Part shown: piece after piece, positions 11,087-21,658 of the stretch | Layout: each line of letters starts with the position of its first letter | Position numbering within the stretch: the stretch's first letter is position 1 | Assembly: GCA_013350335.1 (NCBI GenBank) | Contig: CM023540.1 | Span: forward strand, 49,582,552 to 49,646,551 | Direction: 5' to 3' | DNA length: 64,000 nt | Source of the DNA: Chimonanthus salicifolius | Taxonomy: Eukaryota; Streptophyta; Magnoliopsida; Laurales; Calycanthaceae | Notes under the pieces: generated by a model | The model's database searches: none | The model's input: the letters and a program-made list of their open reading frames with translations, nothing else | What the model was told of the DNA's origin: nothing | Made by a program: the position numbers and the translations under genes

Positions 11087-11497
11087 GAGAAGGCTTGTAA
11101 ACAACTTTTCTAGGTTTGTGCTGGTCTATGGGTGTTTGTGGTATTGATACTAAGTAGTAGCTACACTGCGAACTTGAGTTCAATGCTGACAGTTCAACAG
11201 CTTCGGCCAGAAATCAACGACATCTATGATGTGATCAAGAATGGGGCCAAAGTAGGGTACCAAAAGGGGTCTTTTGTGAAGGAACTCCTCATTAACAGTT
11301 GAACATTTCAGATAAATGCTTAAGGAATATGTTACTGCTGAAGATTTAGCTGAAGCCTTGAATAATGGAGCTCAGAAGGGCGGTGTTGGTGCCATTGTTG
11401 ATGAGATTCCTTACCTTAGACTCTTCCTTGCAAAGAATGGAAATTGTGATAAATACAGAATGGTTGGGCCCATCTACAAGACCGATGGCTTTGCTTT
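11087..11497 (+). pseudogene. GLR pseudogene exon 4 (M3 and S2), several frameshifts
   Basis: After acceptor GATGCATGCAG the sequence encodes, across frames, FVLV.WVFVVLILSSSYTAN, LSSMLTVQQL, NGAKVGYQKGSFVKELL, then LKEYVTAEDLAEALNNG, GVGAIVDEIPYLRLFLAK and YKTDGFA. The frame breaks near 11093 (expected GAGAAGCTTGTA, seen GAGAAGGCTTGTA) and near 11126 (GTCTATGGG lacks a base). Two in-frame stops lie around 11300-11316 in the S2 loop. The donor GTGAGT is at 11498. M3 carries the channel-gating SYTAN signature, so this was a genuine channel subunit ancestor. Confidence 0.86.
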
Positions 11498-11887
11498 GTG
11501 AGTGCATGATTTTTGTTCTTTGATTTCCATATGAGACTACTCCCATGGAGACACTTTATGAATATAAGTCATAATTTACATAATATAAATGGAAAGAAGT
11601 TCGTTAATCTAGTATAAATGATTTCGACAATTTTTGATGAATGTCAAAATTCCCTACATTGGCATTACCTATAAACTATCATCATCATCATCAACAATGG
11701 GAGCAGTAACTCAACAACCATCATTTTCCTATTGATATAGGGTTGGATTTTTTTTTTTCTCTTCTTCCATTTATCATATCAAAGACCATATTCCTTATGA
11801 TTTCACATTCTATCTTAACCTTGTTTACCACTTACCTTCAAGTCATTAAAGGTTTACCTCTTTTATTGAGAGGGGGTTGGCCTGACA

Positions 11888-12167
11888 TGTTGTGGGCCCA
11901 GCCCCACTTATGGGCTATTGGGCTTAGGCCCAGTAGGGTGACATATATCTTATTGTATTTCTGTGTAAGACACAGAGAGAGGGATTAGAGAGAGAGTGAG
12001 AGTCAGAGAGATCTGAGAGGGAGAGACCTTGTAATCCTCTGTACTTGGTTTTCTACATAGCAGATTTGATCTCGCTCCGTGGACGTAGGCATTCTAGCCG
12101 AACCACGTAAATATTCTGTCGTGTGATTGTGTGATTATTTGCATTAATTAATCCCTAATCCCCAACA
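11888..12167 (+). repeat. Copia 5' LTR
   Basis: 280 bp, TGTTGTGGGCCC to CCCTAATCCCCAACA. It contains a GA-rich stretch (ACACAGAGAGAGGGATTAG) near 11970. The 3' LTR is at 17733-18011. Confidence 0.93.
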
Positions 12168-12168
12168 A

Positions 12169-12180
12169 GGGTATCAGAGC
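12169..12180 (+). other. Copia primer-binding site
   Basis: GGGTATCAGAGC one base after the 5' LTR. It matches TGGTATCAGAGC (initiator Met-tRNA) except the first base. Confidence 0.88.
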
Positions 12181-13554
12181 CGAAGGTTATCGAGTTTCCG
12201 ACAAGGTTCAGTCGAATCGAGTCGGTAAAATCACACAGACCGTCGGAGAACATCGGACGGAAAACCGCCACGTCGGCTGAAGAGGATTTGTTCCAGTCAG
12301 TCGTGACATCGACTGAGAAAAGAAAAAAAAAAAATATACACCGATCTGCTGATAGCAGGTCGGCTGAAGGTGGTTAGCAAGAAGGACTGTCGGCGGAAGA
12401 GGGGTTTTAAACCGAGACCCAATCGCAGATTCCCAGCTGTGCGTCAAGCAAAAAGGCTCAGATCGATTTCGAAAGAGAAGAACAGCAGCGGCGATCGGAG
12501 AGGCAGCGGTGGCATCAGCTGTGGAATAGCAGCGGAAGATAGAAACCCAGTTTTGGGTTTTTCCTTGGCAGCGGCAGCGAGCCAGAGCACCGTGATCGCC
12601 CGGAAAATCAGATCTGATCTCAGATCTGAAATTGAAAAAAAGGGTAAAAAAAAATTTAGCACTGCCGCAGCAGAGAGGCCGGAAACTACAGAGAGATCGT
12701 CGGGATTTCTCGGAAGGAAGGAGAAAGGGTTTCTAAAATCGAAACCCAGAAAGGGTTTTAGCCGGAAGTGAAGGCGGCCAGTAGAGGCCATCGGTGGAGA
12801 GACAGCAAGCAGCGGCGATCGGAGATAGAGATCGTCGGCTGCAAGCATCGAGCACAGAGGAGCCGCCGGCGGAAAAAAGAAAACAGATCTAAGATTTGCA
12901 GATCTCGGCCGGAGGAAAAGAGGCTCGGGAGATCTGATCAGAGAAGGCAGCGGCGGCGCAGGAGGAGCCGTGTTCAGATCGCCGGAGATCAAGATTTGTT
13001 CACTGATCTGAGAAAGCAGAAAGAAGAAGAAAAAAAATCATCAGTGGTCCGCAGGACCACCATTTTTCTGTACACCCGCAGGATCACCAGTTCAGGTGCA
13101 CCTGCAGACCATTTTTTCCGTGCACCCCAGGGACAACAGATTCAGGTACTCCTGCAGTGGGGAAATCAACGGTCCGGAATTGTTTTACAGTTTTCGGAGT
13201 CAGCAGAACTCGGAATTGAGATCCGTCTTCGCCTGTACGATTGTGGCAGTGAGATCTACACAGTGACCGGTGTGGATCTAGTTTCTGGAGAGTTGACAGT
13301 GAGCGCCAAGCAGTGGCATTTGTAGAAAGGAGATCAGCTGAGTTCTTTTTTCTCTTATTTTTTCATAACTGTTATTTTTTTTGACACATTATTCTGCTAT
13401 GTGTATGATTGAACCACCCAAGTGGTGAGGAGTTCGGGGGTAATCGGTTGGATGCCAGTAGTAGATCCCTAGGTTTGTGCAGGGCTACAAATCTACACTG
13501 TTGGTTATTTGCTTCCGCATTTGCACACCAAATTAAACAGAGGACAGTGATAAA
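12181..13554 (+). other. Copia untranslated leader
   Basis: About 1.37 kb between primer-binding site and gag start, purine-rich and G+C-richer than the surroundings. Open frames here (for example 12370-12771, 12768-13325 and the opposite strand 12444-12992) show no protein-family wording. They read as low-complexity R/S/K-rich chains, so I treat them as chance frames. The repeated GCAGGA(C/T)CACCA and CCTGCAG strings near 13050-13160 are the only internal structure I see. Confidence 0.6.
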
Positions 13555-14330
13555 ATGACATCCAGCTCCAGTTCTACAGTCATGAAATTGGTCCCGGGCA
13601 ATTATCTCCTATGGAAGACCCGGATGCAAGATCTCCTGATTAAGCATGACTTATATTATCCCATTTTAGGAGATGTATCTATGCCTGAAGATATGAAGGC
13701 AAAGCCCAAAGAATGGGAGTACAAGCATTTGAAGGCTGTGAGCCTGATCAGGGAGTATGTCGATGACAACATTCTTCACCATATCACAGCAGAAAAGAAG
13801 GCAGATGAACTGTGGACCAAATTGTCTACAATGTATGAGAGCAAGGTTTCAGTGAACAAAGCCTCTGTTATCAAGAGACTGGTGAAACTGACATACAATG
13901 AGAACATGTCAATGTCAGAACACCTCAGCAACTTTCAGGGTATGGTGAACCAGGTTGGCCAGTGCGAAGATCATATTTGCAGATGAGATTTTGGCTCTTC
14001 TTCTCATGGCGACACTACCAGATTCTTTTGAAACTCTGGTGATTGCTTTGAGTAACTCTGCACCCGGTGGCGAGCTATCCTTAGAGACAGTCAAGGAGTC
14101 ATTGATGAATGAAGAATGAGACAGAAAGAAAAGGGCATCGTAACTTCTTCTTCGGAGCATATGTGTCACAGGATAGGGGCAGAAGACATAAAAATCATGG
14201 TCGCCAGGACCATAGAAGCAAGAGCAGACCCTGGTGGAGGTCACTAGATCTCAGAGCAGAGAGCAAGACAGCAAAAAGTGTTTTCACTGTGGCAGAGCAG
14301 GGCACTTTAAGAATCAGTGCAGGGTGTGGA
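13555..14330 (+). pseudogene. Copia gag remnant with zinc knuckle
   Basis: The ATG at 13555 opens MTSSSSSTVMKLVPGNYLLW with the copia-gag 'NYLLWKTRMQDLL' segment and a UBN2-type region (LWTKLSTMYESKVSVNK). The frame breaks near 13960, after MVNQVGQ, and resumes as ADEILALLLMATLPDSF. It breaks again by about 14118. The nucleocapsid knuckle CFHCGRAGHFKNQC (CCHC) is at 14279-14320. Gag would normally form the virus-like particle; this copy cannot. Confidence 0.85.
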
Positions 14331-14430
14331 AGAGAGAAAATAATCAGACTGTACAGTATCAGGCACGAAAGCCAGATTCTTCAGACACCACAAGGCTGCA
14401 ACATCTCAGGAGCAGCGTACTCTTGTCATA

Positions 14431-14570
14431 GTGACCACCAGTGAGGGGGAGAGTCTGTCCATTACCCCCTCCTCGTCTGAGTGGGTCATTGACACTGGTG
14501 CCACTTATATTATACGCCTCACAGGAGCTTCTTCTCCACGTATACATCCGGAGATTTTGGAACAGTTCGG
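14431..14570 (+). pseudogene. Copia protease remnant
   Basis: WVIDTGAT, the aspartic protease active site of copia elements (DTGA at 14491-14502), follows the zinc knuckle in the usual place. Within about 30 bases the frame diverges from the expected S.CSYH.T context. Confidence 0.75.
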
Positions 14571-15745
14571 ATGGGCAACTCTGCATGTTCCCCTATCACT
14601 GGAGTTGGGAACATTACTATGAAGACTAGTCATGGCTGTGAGATTAGTTTGAAGGATGTGAGACATGTGCCAGACATCAGATTGAACCTCATTTCTGCGA
14701 GGGTACTCGGCGCAGAGGGATACATCAGTACATTCGGCGGAGATCGATGTAAGATCAGCAAGGGGTCGCTTACCATGGCACGAGGGGTGATCAGAGATTA
14801 CCTGTATGTTGTGACCGGCACAGTTTGCACCGGCCAGATGCACGCAGTACAGAGAGAGACTGCTTTCTCTCTATGGCACCGGAGACTTGCACATCTTAGT
14901 GAGAGAGGGCTGTAGATTCTTCAGAGGAAAGCCCTTATTCCACGGACTGATTACACCCGGCTAGACAGTTGTGAGCATTGTATCATGGGCAAGCAGACAA
15001 GAGCTTCCTTCAATCTAAAGGGCCACATAAAGGCCAGGAAGCTAGACCTAGTATACTCAGACGTTTGTGGACCGATAGAGGTGGAGTCATTGGGCAAGAA
15101 CAAGTACTTTCGTTACCTTTCATCGATGATTCTACGAGAAAGTGCTAGATTTACTTCATGAGATCCAAAGATCAGACTTTCTCATTATTCCGTGAGTTTG
15201 TTGCCTCTGTGGAGAGAGAGACGGGTAGAAAACTGAAATGTCTGAGGACTGATAATGGTGGAGAGTACACATCAGGAGAGTTTAAAGAATTCTGCAAGAA
15301 GAACGGCATTCGACATGAGTTGACAGTGCTAGGGACTCCCCAGCATAACTGGTGTAGCAGAGCGCTACAACCGCACCATTGTTGAGCGAATGCGTTGCAT
15401 AGTTCACAACGCAAATTTACCTAAGAGATTTTGGAGCGAAGCAGCGAGGACAGCAGTATACCTCATCAACCGCTCACCATCAGCTCCCTTAAATGGTGAA
15501 GTGGCAGAATGTTTGTGGACAGGCAGAAAAGTTTCCTACAAGCATCTCAGAGTTTTTGGCTGCGTTTGCTATGCACACATCCCTGATATGTCGAGGAAGA
15601 AATTAGATATAAAGTCGACATTGTGTGCATTTATTGGTTATGGTGGTCCAGAATTCGGATACAGACTGTGGGATCCAGCTCAGCAGAAAATGTTCAGGAG
15701 TCGAGACGTGGTATTCCGTGAAGATGAGTTCTTCAATGAGAACAA
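14571..15745 (+). pseudogene. Copia integrase remnant
   Basis: GAG-pre-integrase wording FSLWHRRLAHLSERGL, then the zinc-binding CEHC pair (14970-14981). The catalytic triad is still visible as codons: D in YSDVCGP (15060), D in RTDNGGEY (15251) and E in VAER (15360), spaced as D-35-E. The frame is broken near 14914 (stop), 15120-15160 (FIDDSTRK region) and 15350 (GTPQHNG region). The C-terminal part FWSEAARTAVYLINRSPS and HLRVFGCVCYAHIP then reads well. Integrase inserts cDNA into the genome; this copy is dead. Confidence 0.87.
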
Positions 15746-16219
15746 TAAACCCACATATTCCAGTGACCTAGATCAAGGTCCCATCTCCACTCCTGACACA
15801 TCTCAGTCAACAGCAACACCTTCTCCTTCACCTGCACCGCTAGTCAGTCAGTCAGACGACAGTGGGTCAGATGTTCCTTCTAGCAGTCACAGTGACAGTG
15901 TTAGTGGGTCAGCAGATATGTCTGTAGATGAGACAGTTAATGAGCCTGTACATGATACAGTTGAGGACACAGTGGAGGATGATCAGGACAGAGATAGACA
16001 GTTGAGCGAGGGGGAGCACCCCCCCAGTACTTCTACATCGGAGGATGTTATACCTCCTAGGAGATCTGTTAGAGAGCATAACCCATCCAAGAGATACCCG
16101 AGTTCCGATTATGTGTTGATGACCAGTGAGGGGGAGCCTGAGAGTTACTCAGAGGCTATAGGCGACAAAAACAGAATTCACTGGGGGAAAGCTATGGTAG
16201 AAGAGATGATATCTCTTAA

Positions 16220-17060
16220 GAAGAACAACACATATGAGTTGGTTGATCTACCAGTTGGCAGGAAGGCCCTACAGAACAAATGGGTATTTCGGGTGAAAAA
16301 GGATGGAGAAAAAGTTCTGAAGTATAAAGCCCAGCTTAGTGGTGAAGGGCTTTGGACAGAAGAAGGGAGTGGACTTCGACGAGATATTCTCACCAGTGGT
16401 GAAGATGAGCTCCATACGAGTTATGTTGGGCTTAGCCGCGAGTCTAGATCTTGAGATTGAACAGATGGACGTGAAGACTGCATTTCTTCACGGTGACCTA
16501 GACGAAGAGATCTACATGAAACAACCCGAGGGGTTTGAGTTGAAGGGCAAGGAGAATCTTGTTTGCCTACTCAAGAAGAGCTTGTACGGACTGAAACAGG
16601 CACCGCGGCAATGGTACAAGAAGTTTCACTCTTTCATGACAGGACAAGGATACAAACGTAGTTCAGGTGACTCATGTGTGTATTATCAAGAGTTCAAGGG
16701 TGATCAGTTCATCATCCTGTTATTTATGTGGACGCATGTTGATATTTGGAAAGAGTTCCGAATTGATCAAGTTGTTGAAGGCAGACCTATCAAAGGCGTT
16801 TGACATGAAAGATCTTGGCCCTGTTAGACATATTTTGGGTATGGAGATTCACAGAGATAGAAAGAAAAAGAAGATTATCCTGTCTCAAGAGAAATACATT
16901 GAGAAGGTCTTGGAGAGATTCGGCATGAGGGATTGCAACTCCGTTAGCACTCCTCTCGCCGCTCACTTCAAGCTGAGTAAGGAATGTTGTCCTTCATCAG
17001 AGACAGAGAAAGGACAAGATGAGTCAGATTCCATATCAGTCGGCAGTTGGTAGTCTCATG
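16220..17060 (+). pseudogene. Copia reverse transcriptase remnant, YVDD active site destroyed
   Basis: It reads NKWVFRVKKDGEKVLKYKAQ, shifts near 16335 into VKGFGQKKGVDFDEIFSPVV, then QMDVKTAFLHGDLDEEIYMK and SLYGLKQAPRQWYKKF. At 16721-16740 the polymerase motif is TATTTATGTGGACGCATG. Extra TT and a lost A change the expected YVDD-Met segment, so the second aspartate codon is gone and the frame changes. Downstream SKAFDMKDLGPVRHILGMEI returns in another frame. Enzymatically inactive. Confidence 0.87.
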
Positions 17061-17690
17061 TACGCGATGGTTTGCACGAGACCAGATATAGCACATGCAG
17101 TTGGATTGGTGAGCAGATTTATGTCAGACCCAGGACATGATCATTGGGAGGCAGTGAGATGGATCTTCAGATACCTACGAGGTACATCGAGTATGGGCAT
17201 CATGTTTGATGGAGACCCTTTTATTACTGGCTACACAGATGCAATATGGCTGGTGACCTTGATGGTCGCAAGTCCACTTTTGGTTATCTTTTCACATTTG
17301 CTGGAGGAGCCGTCAGTTGGCAATCCAAGTTACAGAAGTGCGTAGCACTTTCTACGGCAGAGGTAGAGTACATTGCTGCTACAGAAGCTGAGAAAGAGAT
17401 GGTTGGCAAAAGGGATTTCTTCGGGAAATAGGCATCAAACAGGAGGACTACACAGTGTATTGTGACAGTCAGAGCGCCATCGACTTGAGTAAGAATGCCA
17501 TGTATCACTCAAGAACCAAGCACATTGATTTGAGATATCACTGGTTGAGAGCAGCTATTGAAGAGAAACAGATCAGTGTAAAGAAGATCCATACAGACCA
17601 CAATCCAGCAGACATGTTCACCAAAGTTCTTCCAAAGAACAAGTTTGAGTTCTGCGTAGGGGCATCTGGCCTCTACAGAAGATGACATCC
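17060..17690 (+). pseudogene. Copia RNase H remnant
   Basis: It contains MYAMVCTRPDIAHAVGLVSR, then a frameshift near 17245, GDLDGRKSTFGYLFTFAGGA and CVALSTAEVEYIAATEA. After another shift near 17420, CDSQSAIDLSKNAMYHSRTK, HIDLRYHWLR and DHNPADMFTKVLP. The D-E-D residues of RNase H are represented (E in AEVEYIA, D in CDSQSA) but in different frames. Confidence 0.85.
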
Positions 17691-17720
17691 ATGTCAGAGT
17701 GTTCTCCTCCTCATGGGGCT

Positions 17721-17731
17721 GGAGGGGGAGA
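17721..17731 (+). other. Copia polypurine tract
   Basis: GGAGGGGGAGA just 5' of the 3' LTR. Confidence 0.88.
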
Positions 17732-17732
17732 T

Positions 17733-18011
17733 TGTTGTGGGCCAGCCCCACTTATGGGCCTATTGGGCTTAGGCCCAGTAGGGTGACATATATCTTATTG
17801 TATTCCTGTGTAAGACACAGAGAGAGGGATTAGAGAGAGAGTGAGAGTCAGAGAGATCTGATAGGGAGAGACCTTATAATCTTCTGTACTTGGTTTTCTA
17901 CATAGTAGATTTGATCTCGCTCTATGGACGTAGGCATTCTAGCCGAACCGCGTAATATTGTGTCGTGTGATTGTGTGATTGTTTGCATTAATTAATCCCT
18001 AATCCCCAACA
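17733..18011 (+). repeat. Copia 3' LTR
   Basis: 279 bp, same ends as the 5' LTR. Differences include CC/C near the start, GAGAGG/GATAGG, CTCCGTGG/CTCTATGG and CCACG/CCGCG. It is followed by TGACA. Confidence 0.93.
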
Positions 18012-18367
18012 TGACAGTCAGGAAACTCCCCTCACGAAGGGAGGTCTTGAGTTCGATTCACGCTTAAACCCCTCTGGGCCACTCCTCATGGGATTACTCC
18101 TCATCGACTTACTAGTGTATGCTGATTGGGAGATTTACACATGCTTGTGGGAATTAGTCACACCTCCAATGTTGGGTGGGGATACCCATGTTAAAAAAAA
18201 GGGTTTTCCTATTATCTCATCTCATGTACTCTATAAATTATTTAAGATATATAAATTTATCTCATTACGGTGTGGATGGATGTTGAGTGGTAAGATGATG
18301 AGAGTGTTACATGAAATTATTAGACCAGTAAATGTTAGCATTACTAAACTCTCTGTTTTTTTCCCAG

Positions 18368-18763
18368 ATCTTTCCCAGTGGGTCCCCTTTAGTCCCTGAC
18401 ATTTCAAGGGCTATTTTGAACGTAACGGAAGGAGAAGAGATAAAGAATATAGAGAAGAGATGGATAGGGCTACAAACCACTTGCGTCGACCAACGCACGG
18501 CTTCAACATCCAACAGTCTCACCCTAGATAGCTTCTGGGGCCTCTTTCTCTTCACTGGAGTTGTTTCAATTTCAGCTTTGTTGATCTATTTCTCTTCTTT
18601 CTTTTATGAGCACAGGCATATTCTGCTCACTCATATACCAATTTCTCCCTTCATCAAAGACTTATCACTCTCATCAGACTCTTCAAGGAAAGAGATCCAA
18701 GTGCTAGACCTGATGAATGCCTCGCAGCAAGTGTTACACACACCAAGGAGCCTCTTCTACTAA
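18368..18763 (+). pseudogene. GLR pseudogene exon 5 (S2 end, M4, C-terminal tail)
   Basis: It reads FPSGSPLVPDISRAILNVTE, then RWIGLQTTC, M4 (FWGLFLFTGVVSISALLIYF) and FYEHRHIL, ending at a TAA at 18761-18763. If the first acceptor (CCCAG at 18367) is used, exon 4 joins out of frame. Using CCCAG at 18378 keeps the frame but drops two residues of the FP.GSPL motif. It is separated from exon 4 by the copia-containing intron. Confidence 0.83.
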
Positions 18764-20159
18764 TGCTTTTGTGGATCCTATTAGCCCAAATGGAAATGGT
18801 AGATCCTCAGAAAGGATAAGTATGGTTGGTGAAGCAAATGTGCCCCATTTCCAAACTTTGGATTGTCGAACTCTAGCCAGAAGAAGATGGCGCATGCTTT
18901 CTAGGGCTTGGCTTTTCCAGTCAAGATATAGGTATACCCACATCCATATAAAAGCTTTTTGAGATAAAACATTATGTAACTTGTTTCTACTATGCCAGGA
19001 ATGCACGGTGAGCATTTGTTGATATAAATGTAGACATTGTAAATATATAAATGACATCTAATATAATCTTCTATTAGATATACAATTGCACATTTCTACA
19101 AACTCAAGCTAGAGGAAAATTCCACTTTTTTCTAAGGCCCACCAATTCATGTCTGCATGCCAAACTTATGCTTTGATGCTCAAGGAAATCTCCACCTGCA
19201 TGCACATTTTACATATCCAAAATTCCAAGTTGTCCCCCTTCTTCCCCCTCGTTACAAGTCCAGAAAATGGACCACTTTCGGTGAATCGTTTTCAACCAGG
19301 TTTGATCCTGTATTACAGGTCAAGATTACAACAATTCTGGATTGGGTTCTGGACCAGATCAGGAGAGTTAAAACACTGTTTATTGCAGGCCCAAACTGCA
19401 ACTTTCTGGGTTCACTGCAGGCCCGATTTTCACAACAGTTCCTGGGCTGTAACAGATTAGAAATTCAGGGTTTGTTTACTGTTTTCAGGCCCAGAATGCA
19501 ACTGGGTTTTAGACTGAAGCACAGGAACCAAAACAGCCACTGAGTTGGTTCAAACCGGATCTTAAACAAACCTCAAACTAGGCTGAGCTCAGCCGATTCA
19601 ACTCAGCTAATTAAGGTTGCAATTCCTTGCTTAAAACAATTAATTAAATCAATAAACTGATTAAATTAATCACAAATTAAGAGAGGATTTGACTTACTTG
19701 GATAAAACAATGGAATGGCCTTGCTCTAATTATAGTTCAAGCCTCAGATTGACCGGGTCTTCAAAGAAGAGACTCACTGATTTATTAATCGAAGTTGGCT
19801 AATTCTGAGCTGCCCAAAATTGGCAAATTACATATGCCTTTATAGAAGAAATCTAATCTAAACCTACCTCAAACCTAGTTAGCTAACTACCCTAGTCAAC
19901 CAATGAAAAAACAGTATTAATTTCTTTTTCAAAACTGTCCTAGATTCAACCCACAACACGTGGCTGAGTCTGTTGAACATTCAACACTCCAACACGCTTC
20001 TCACTCGCTCCAACTTGGGATTCATTGAGTCTCATCTCCTTGGGACTCCATTTCAATTTCAAATGAGTCGGCTGAGTTGTTTTTGAATTTGAATTCAAAT
20101 GAGTGACTCATTTTGGGAGTGAGTTGTGTCACTTGTCCATGGGCCACTCCGTTACTAGA
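18764..20159. other. Unclassified sequence 3' of the GLR pseudogene
   Basis: No gene is recognised. 18764-19140 could be the former 3' untranslated region. From about 19290 to 19560 the strings 'CAGGCCC', 'AACTGCAAC' and 'CTGGGTT' recur irregularly (GCAGGCCCAAACTGCAAC, GCAGGCCCGATTTTCAC, CAGGCCCAGAATGCAAC). This is the word-like repetition also seen in the LTRs, so an LTR fragment probably starts in this area. No end or target duplication was found. Confidence 0.3.
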
Positions 20160-21658
20160 ATGATGTAAGACCTAGAGGAGAGGTGAATAGATCTGATCCG
20201 ATTTTATTTCCCTTTTTAAAATAAATCAATTTAACAATATGTGCAGCAGAATAAACGTATGTGCAAGTGATAAACAAATGAATCAAACCATTAAAGCAAA
20301 ACACACATGCACAATGATATATAGTGGTTCAGTTCACCTGAACCTATATATACTGTTGGCCTCACCCTCTCTAGGCTATCTCAAATCCACTATGTATGGG
20401 AGTCACACCCAAACTAACAACCTAGTTTTGAAAGGTTCGATGGCCCTGGTCAAATCTTTGACACCTATTTTTTAAGGTGGTTCAATCACACTGATCTAAT
20501 CCACCGTACAATGATAACAAAGAACACTTACCTTGGGCATTAACAATTCTTCAAAATGTATGTTCTTCTTGTAGATGTCTCTGGCCTTCTTCCTTTAGAT
20601 CAGGTCCATCTTTGTTGAGTATTGGCACAGTGAAACATGGGTACTAGGACAGGGATATGACTGATTTTGGGTTCTAGAGAAAAATCCCATCTTCATCATT
20701 AATGAAGTATTGAATACATGATTATATCCTTGTTAAAGGATAATTAAGAGGGATAATGAGGGGCTGAAAGCTCTCTGATAGTTGTTCTGTATTTTCCAAT
20801 GTTCAGAACTCTCTTTTGAATTCAGCCAGCCATACATTTATAGAACTGTTCTTGGAACAGTTAAAGTCTTGAGGCCTCCAGATTTCCTTTGAGGCCTCGA
20901 GCTTGTATTTGGAAGTACAACTCACTTAATTTTCAGATTTCAAACCTTTACTTCTAATGATTTTTAGTCAATGGTCAGCTCACTAATTTGCTACCTGTCC
21001 ATGATTGCCAATCAGAATATTTAACTACCAAGTCATCAGGTGGAAAAAATGATTTCTCAATAATCCTTTTTGGAGTCTTTCCAAATATGTATTAGATTGT
21101 CACCACGATGCTTAGCTTCAAAAAATTTGTTCATGAGTATGAGATTGCAAACTGATTTTTCATAATCTCATCAAATCCATAGAAGCCTTCTAGGATCTCC
21201 ATGTTTCCATAAGGTTTCCAATCATGATGAAGCATAGGATCTTTCAAAACCCATGAGCAGTCTTTCCCCTTTTTCAAATATTTCTTACAATATCTTGTAA
21301 GATATTTGGTCAAATGCCAATGACCATGAAATCACACACTAGAATCCAGCTGTCATTTTTGCTCAGTTGTGGACAGTTTTTGAGGCCTCAGTATATTGCT
21401 TGAGGCCTCAAGGCTGAGACTAAACATTTTTCAGATTTCCAATTTATTAACCATTGATTTTAGGATGTTTAGTTTTAACCTAAGGTCCACTTAGGTTCAC
21501 TTACCTGTGTGCCAATCACATGTTCGGTGTGGACTCTTTAACGCACAATAGATCTTCTGACATCTTCACAATCTTCCTAAGGCAAGGTCCAACACACATG
21601 GTTACGCTCGGTTATAGAATTGACAATATATAGACTCGGTCCAACCGAGGCCCTAACA
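20160..21658 (-). mobile_element. LTR of the TGTTAG... family, copy 3 (diverged)
   Basis: On the minus strand it begins TGTTAGGGCCTCGGTTGG at 21658. It shares with the copies at 34182 and 33013 the 'TAGAATTGACAA' region, an internal 'CAGC(A/G)GAATAA' segment (about 20245) and the 'ATAGTGGTTC' segment (about 20322). Minus-sense TATA is CTATAAATGTATGG near 20838, and a good donor CAAG|GTAAGT is at 20531. GAGGCCTC palindromes occur at 20871, 20891, 21382 and 21402, just sense-upstream of the TATA. The left edge is approximate. No target duplication was found. Confidence 0.5.

Larger units (their letters stand above)
11888..18011 (+). mobile_element. Ty1-copia retrotransposon (Tork-like), near complete, defective, in GLR intron 4
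   Basis: The 6124-bp element has 280- and 279-bp LTRs (TGTTGTGGG...CCCCAACA), a tRNA-iMet-type primer-binding site and a polypurine tract. A perfect 5-bp target duplication TGACA lies at 11883-11887 and 18012-18016. The domain order gag, protease, integrase, reverse transcriptase, RNase H is that of Ty1-copia. Wording such as VKGFGQKKGVDFDEIFSPVV and LDLEIEQMDVKTAFLHGD resembles the Tork lineage (by eye). By hand the LTRs differ at about ten substitutions and three single-base indels, so the insertion is not recent. Frameshifts in gag, protease, integrase and RT make it non-autonomous. It is in the same orientation as the GLR pseudogene and fully intronic. Confidence 0.93.
7255..18763 (+). 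pseudogene. Plant glutamate receptor-like (GLR) pseudogene, five exons
   Basis: Functional GLRs are tetrameric ligand-gated cation/calcium channels of the plasma and internal membranes. The exons found, in order, are: signal peptide plus start of the receptor-family ligand-binding region (7255-7537), most of the amino-terminal domain and S1 (8361-9691), the end of S1 with M1 and the pore (10118-10427), M3 with its SYTANLSSMLTVQQ signature and S2 (11087-11497), and the S2 end with M4 (about 18368-18763). The combined domain order is complete and comparable to full GLRs. It cannot make a full-length protein. A 1-base deletion follows AATGATTCT near 8541. A net +1 shift lies before NELVDQVYF near 9655. 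A 1-base loss occurs near 11093 and another near 11126. Stop codons and shifts lie at 11290-11318. Introns 1-3 are 823, 426 and 659 bp. Intron 4 is 6.9 kb because of a copia element. Assembly error could explain one shift but not all. Confidence 0.9.

Noticed and set aside
12444..12992. 182-codon open frame on the minus strand
   Set aside because: It lies opposite the copia leader, is proline/leucine/serine-rich low complexity, and has no family wording. Open frames on the complement of a purine-rich leader are expected by chance.
12370..13325. Two overlapping plus-strand frames (133 and 185 codons) before copia gag
   Set aside because: The second starts at GTG, both are arginine/lysine-rich translations of purine-rich leader, and neither resembles a copia product. 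Treated as untranslated leader.
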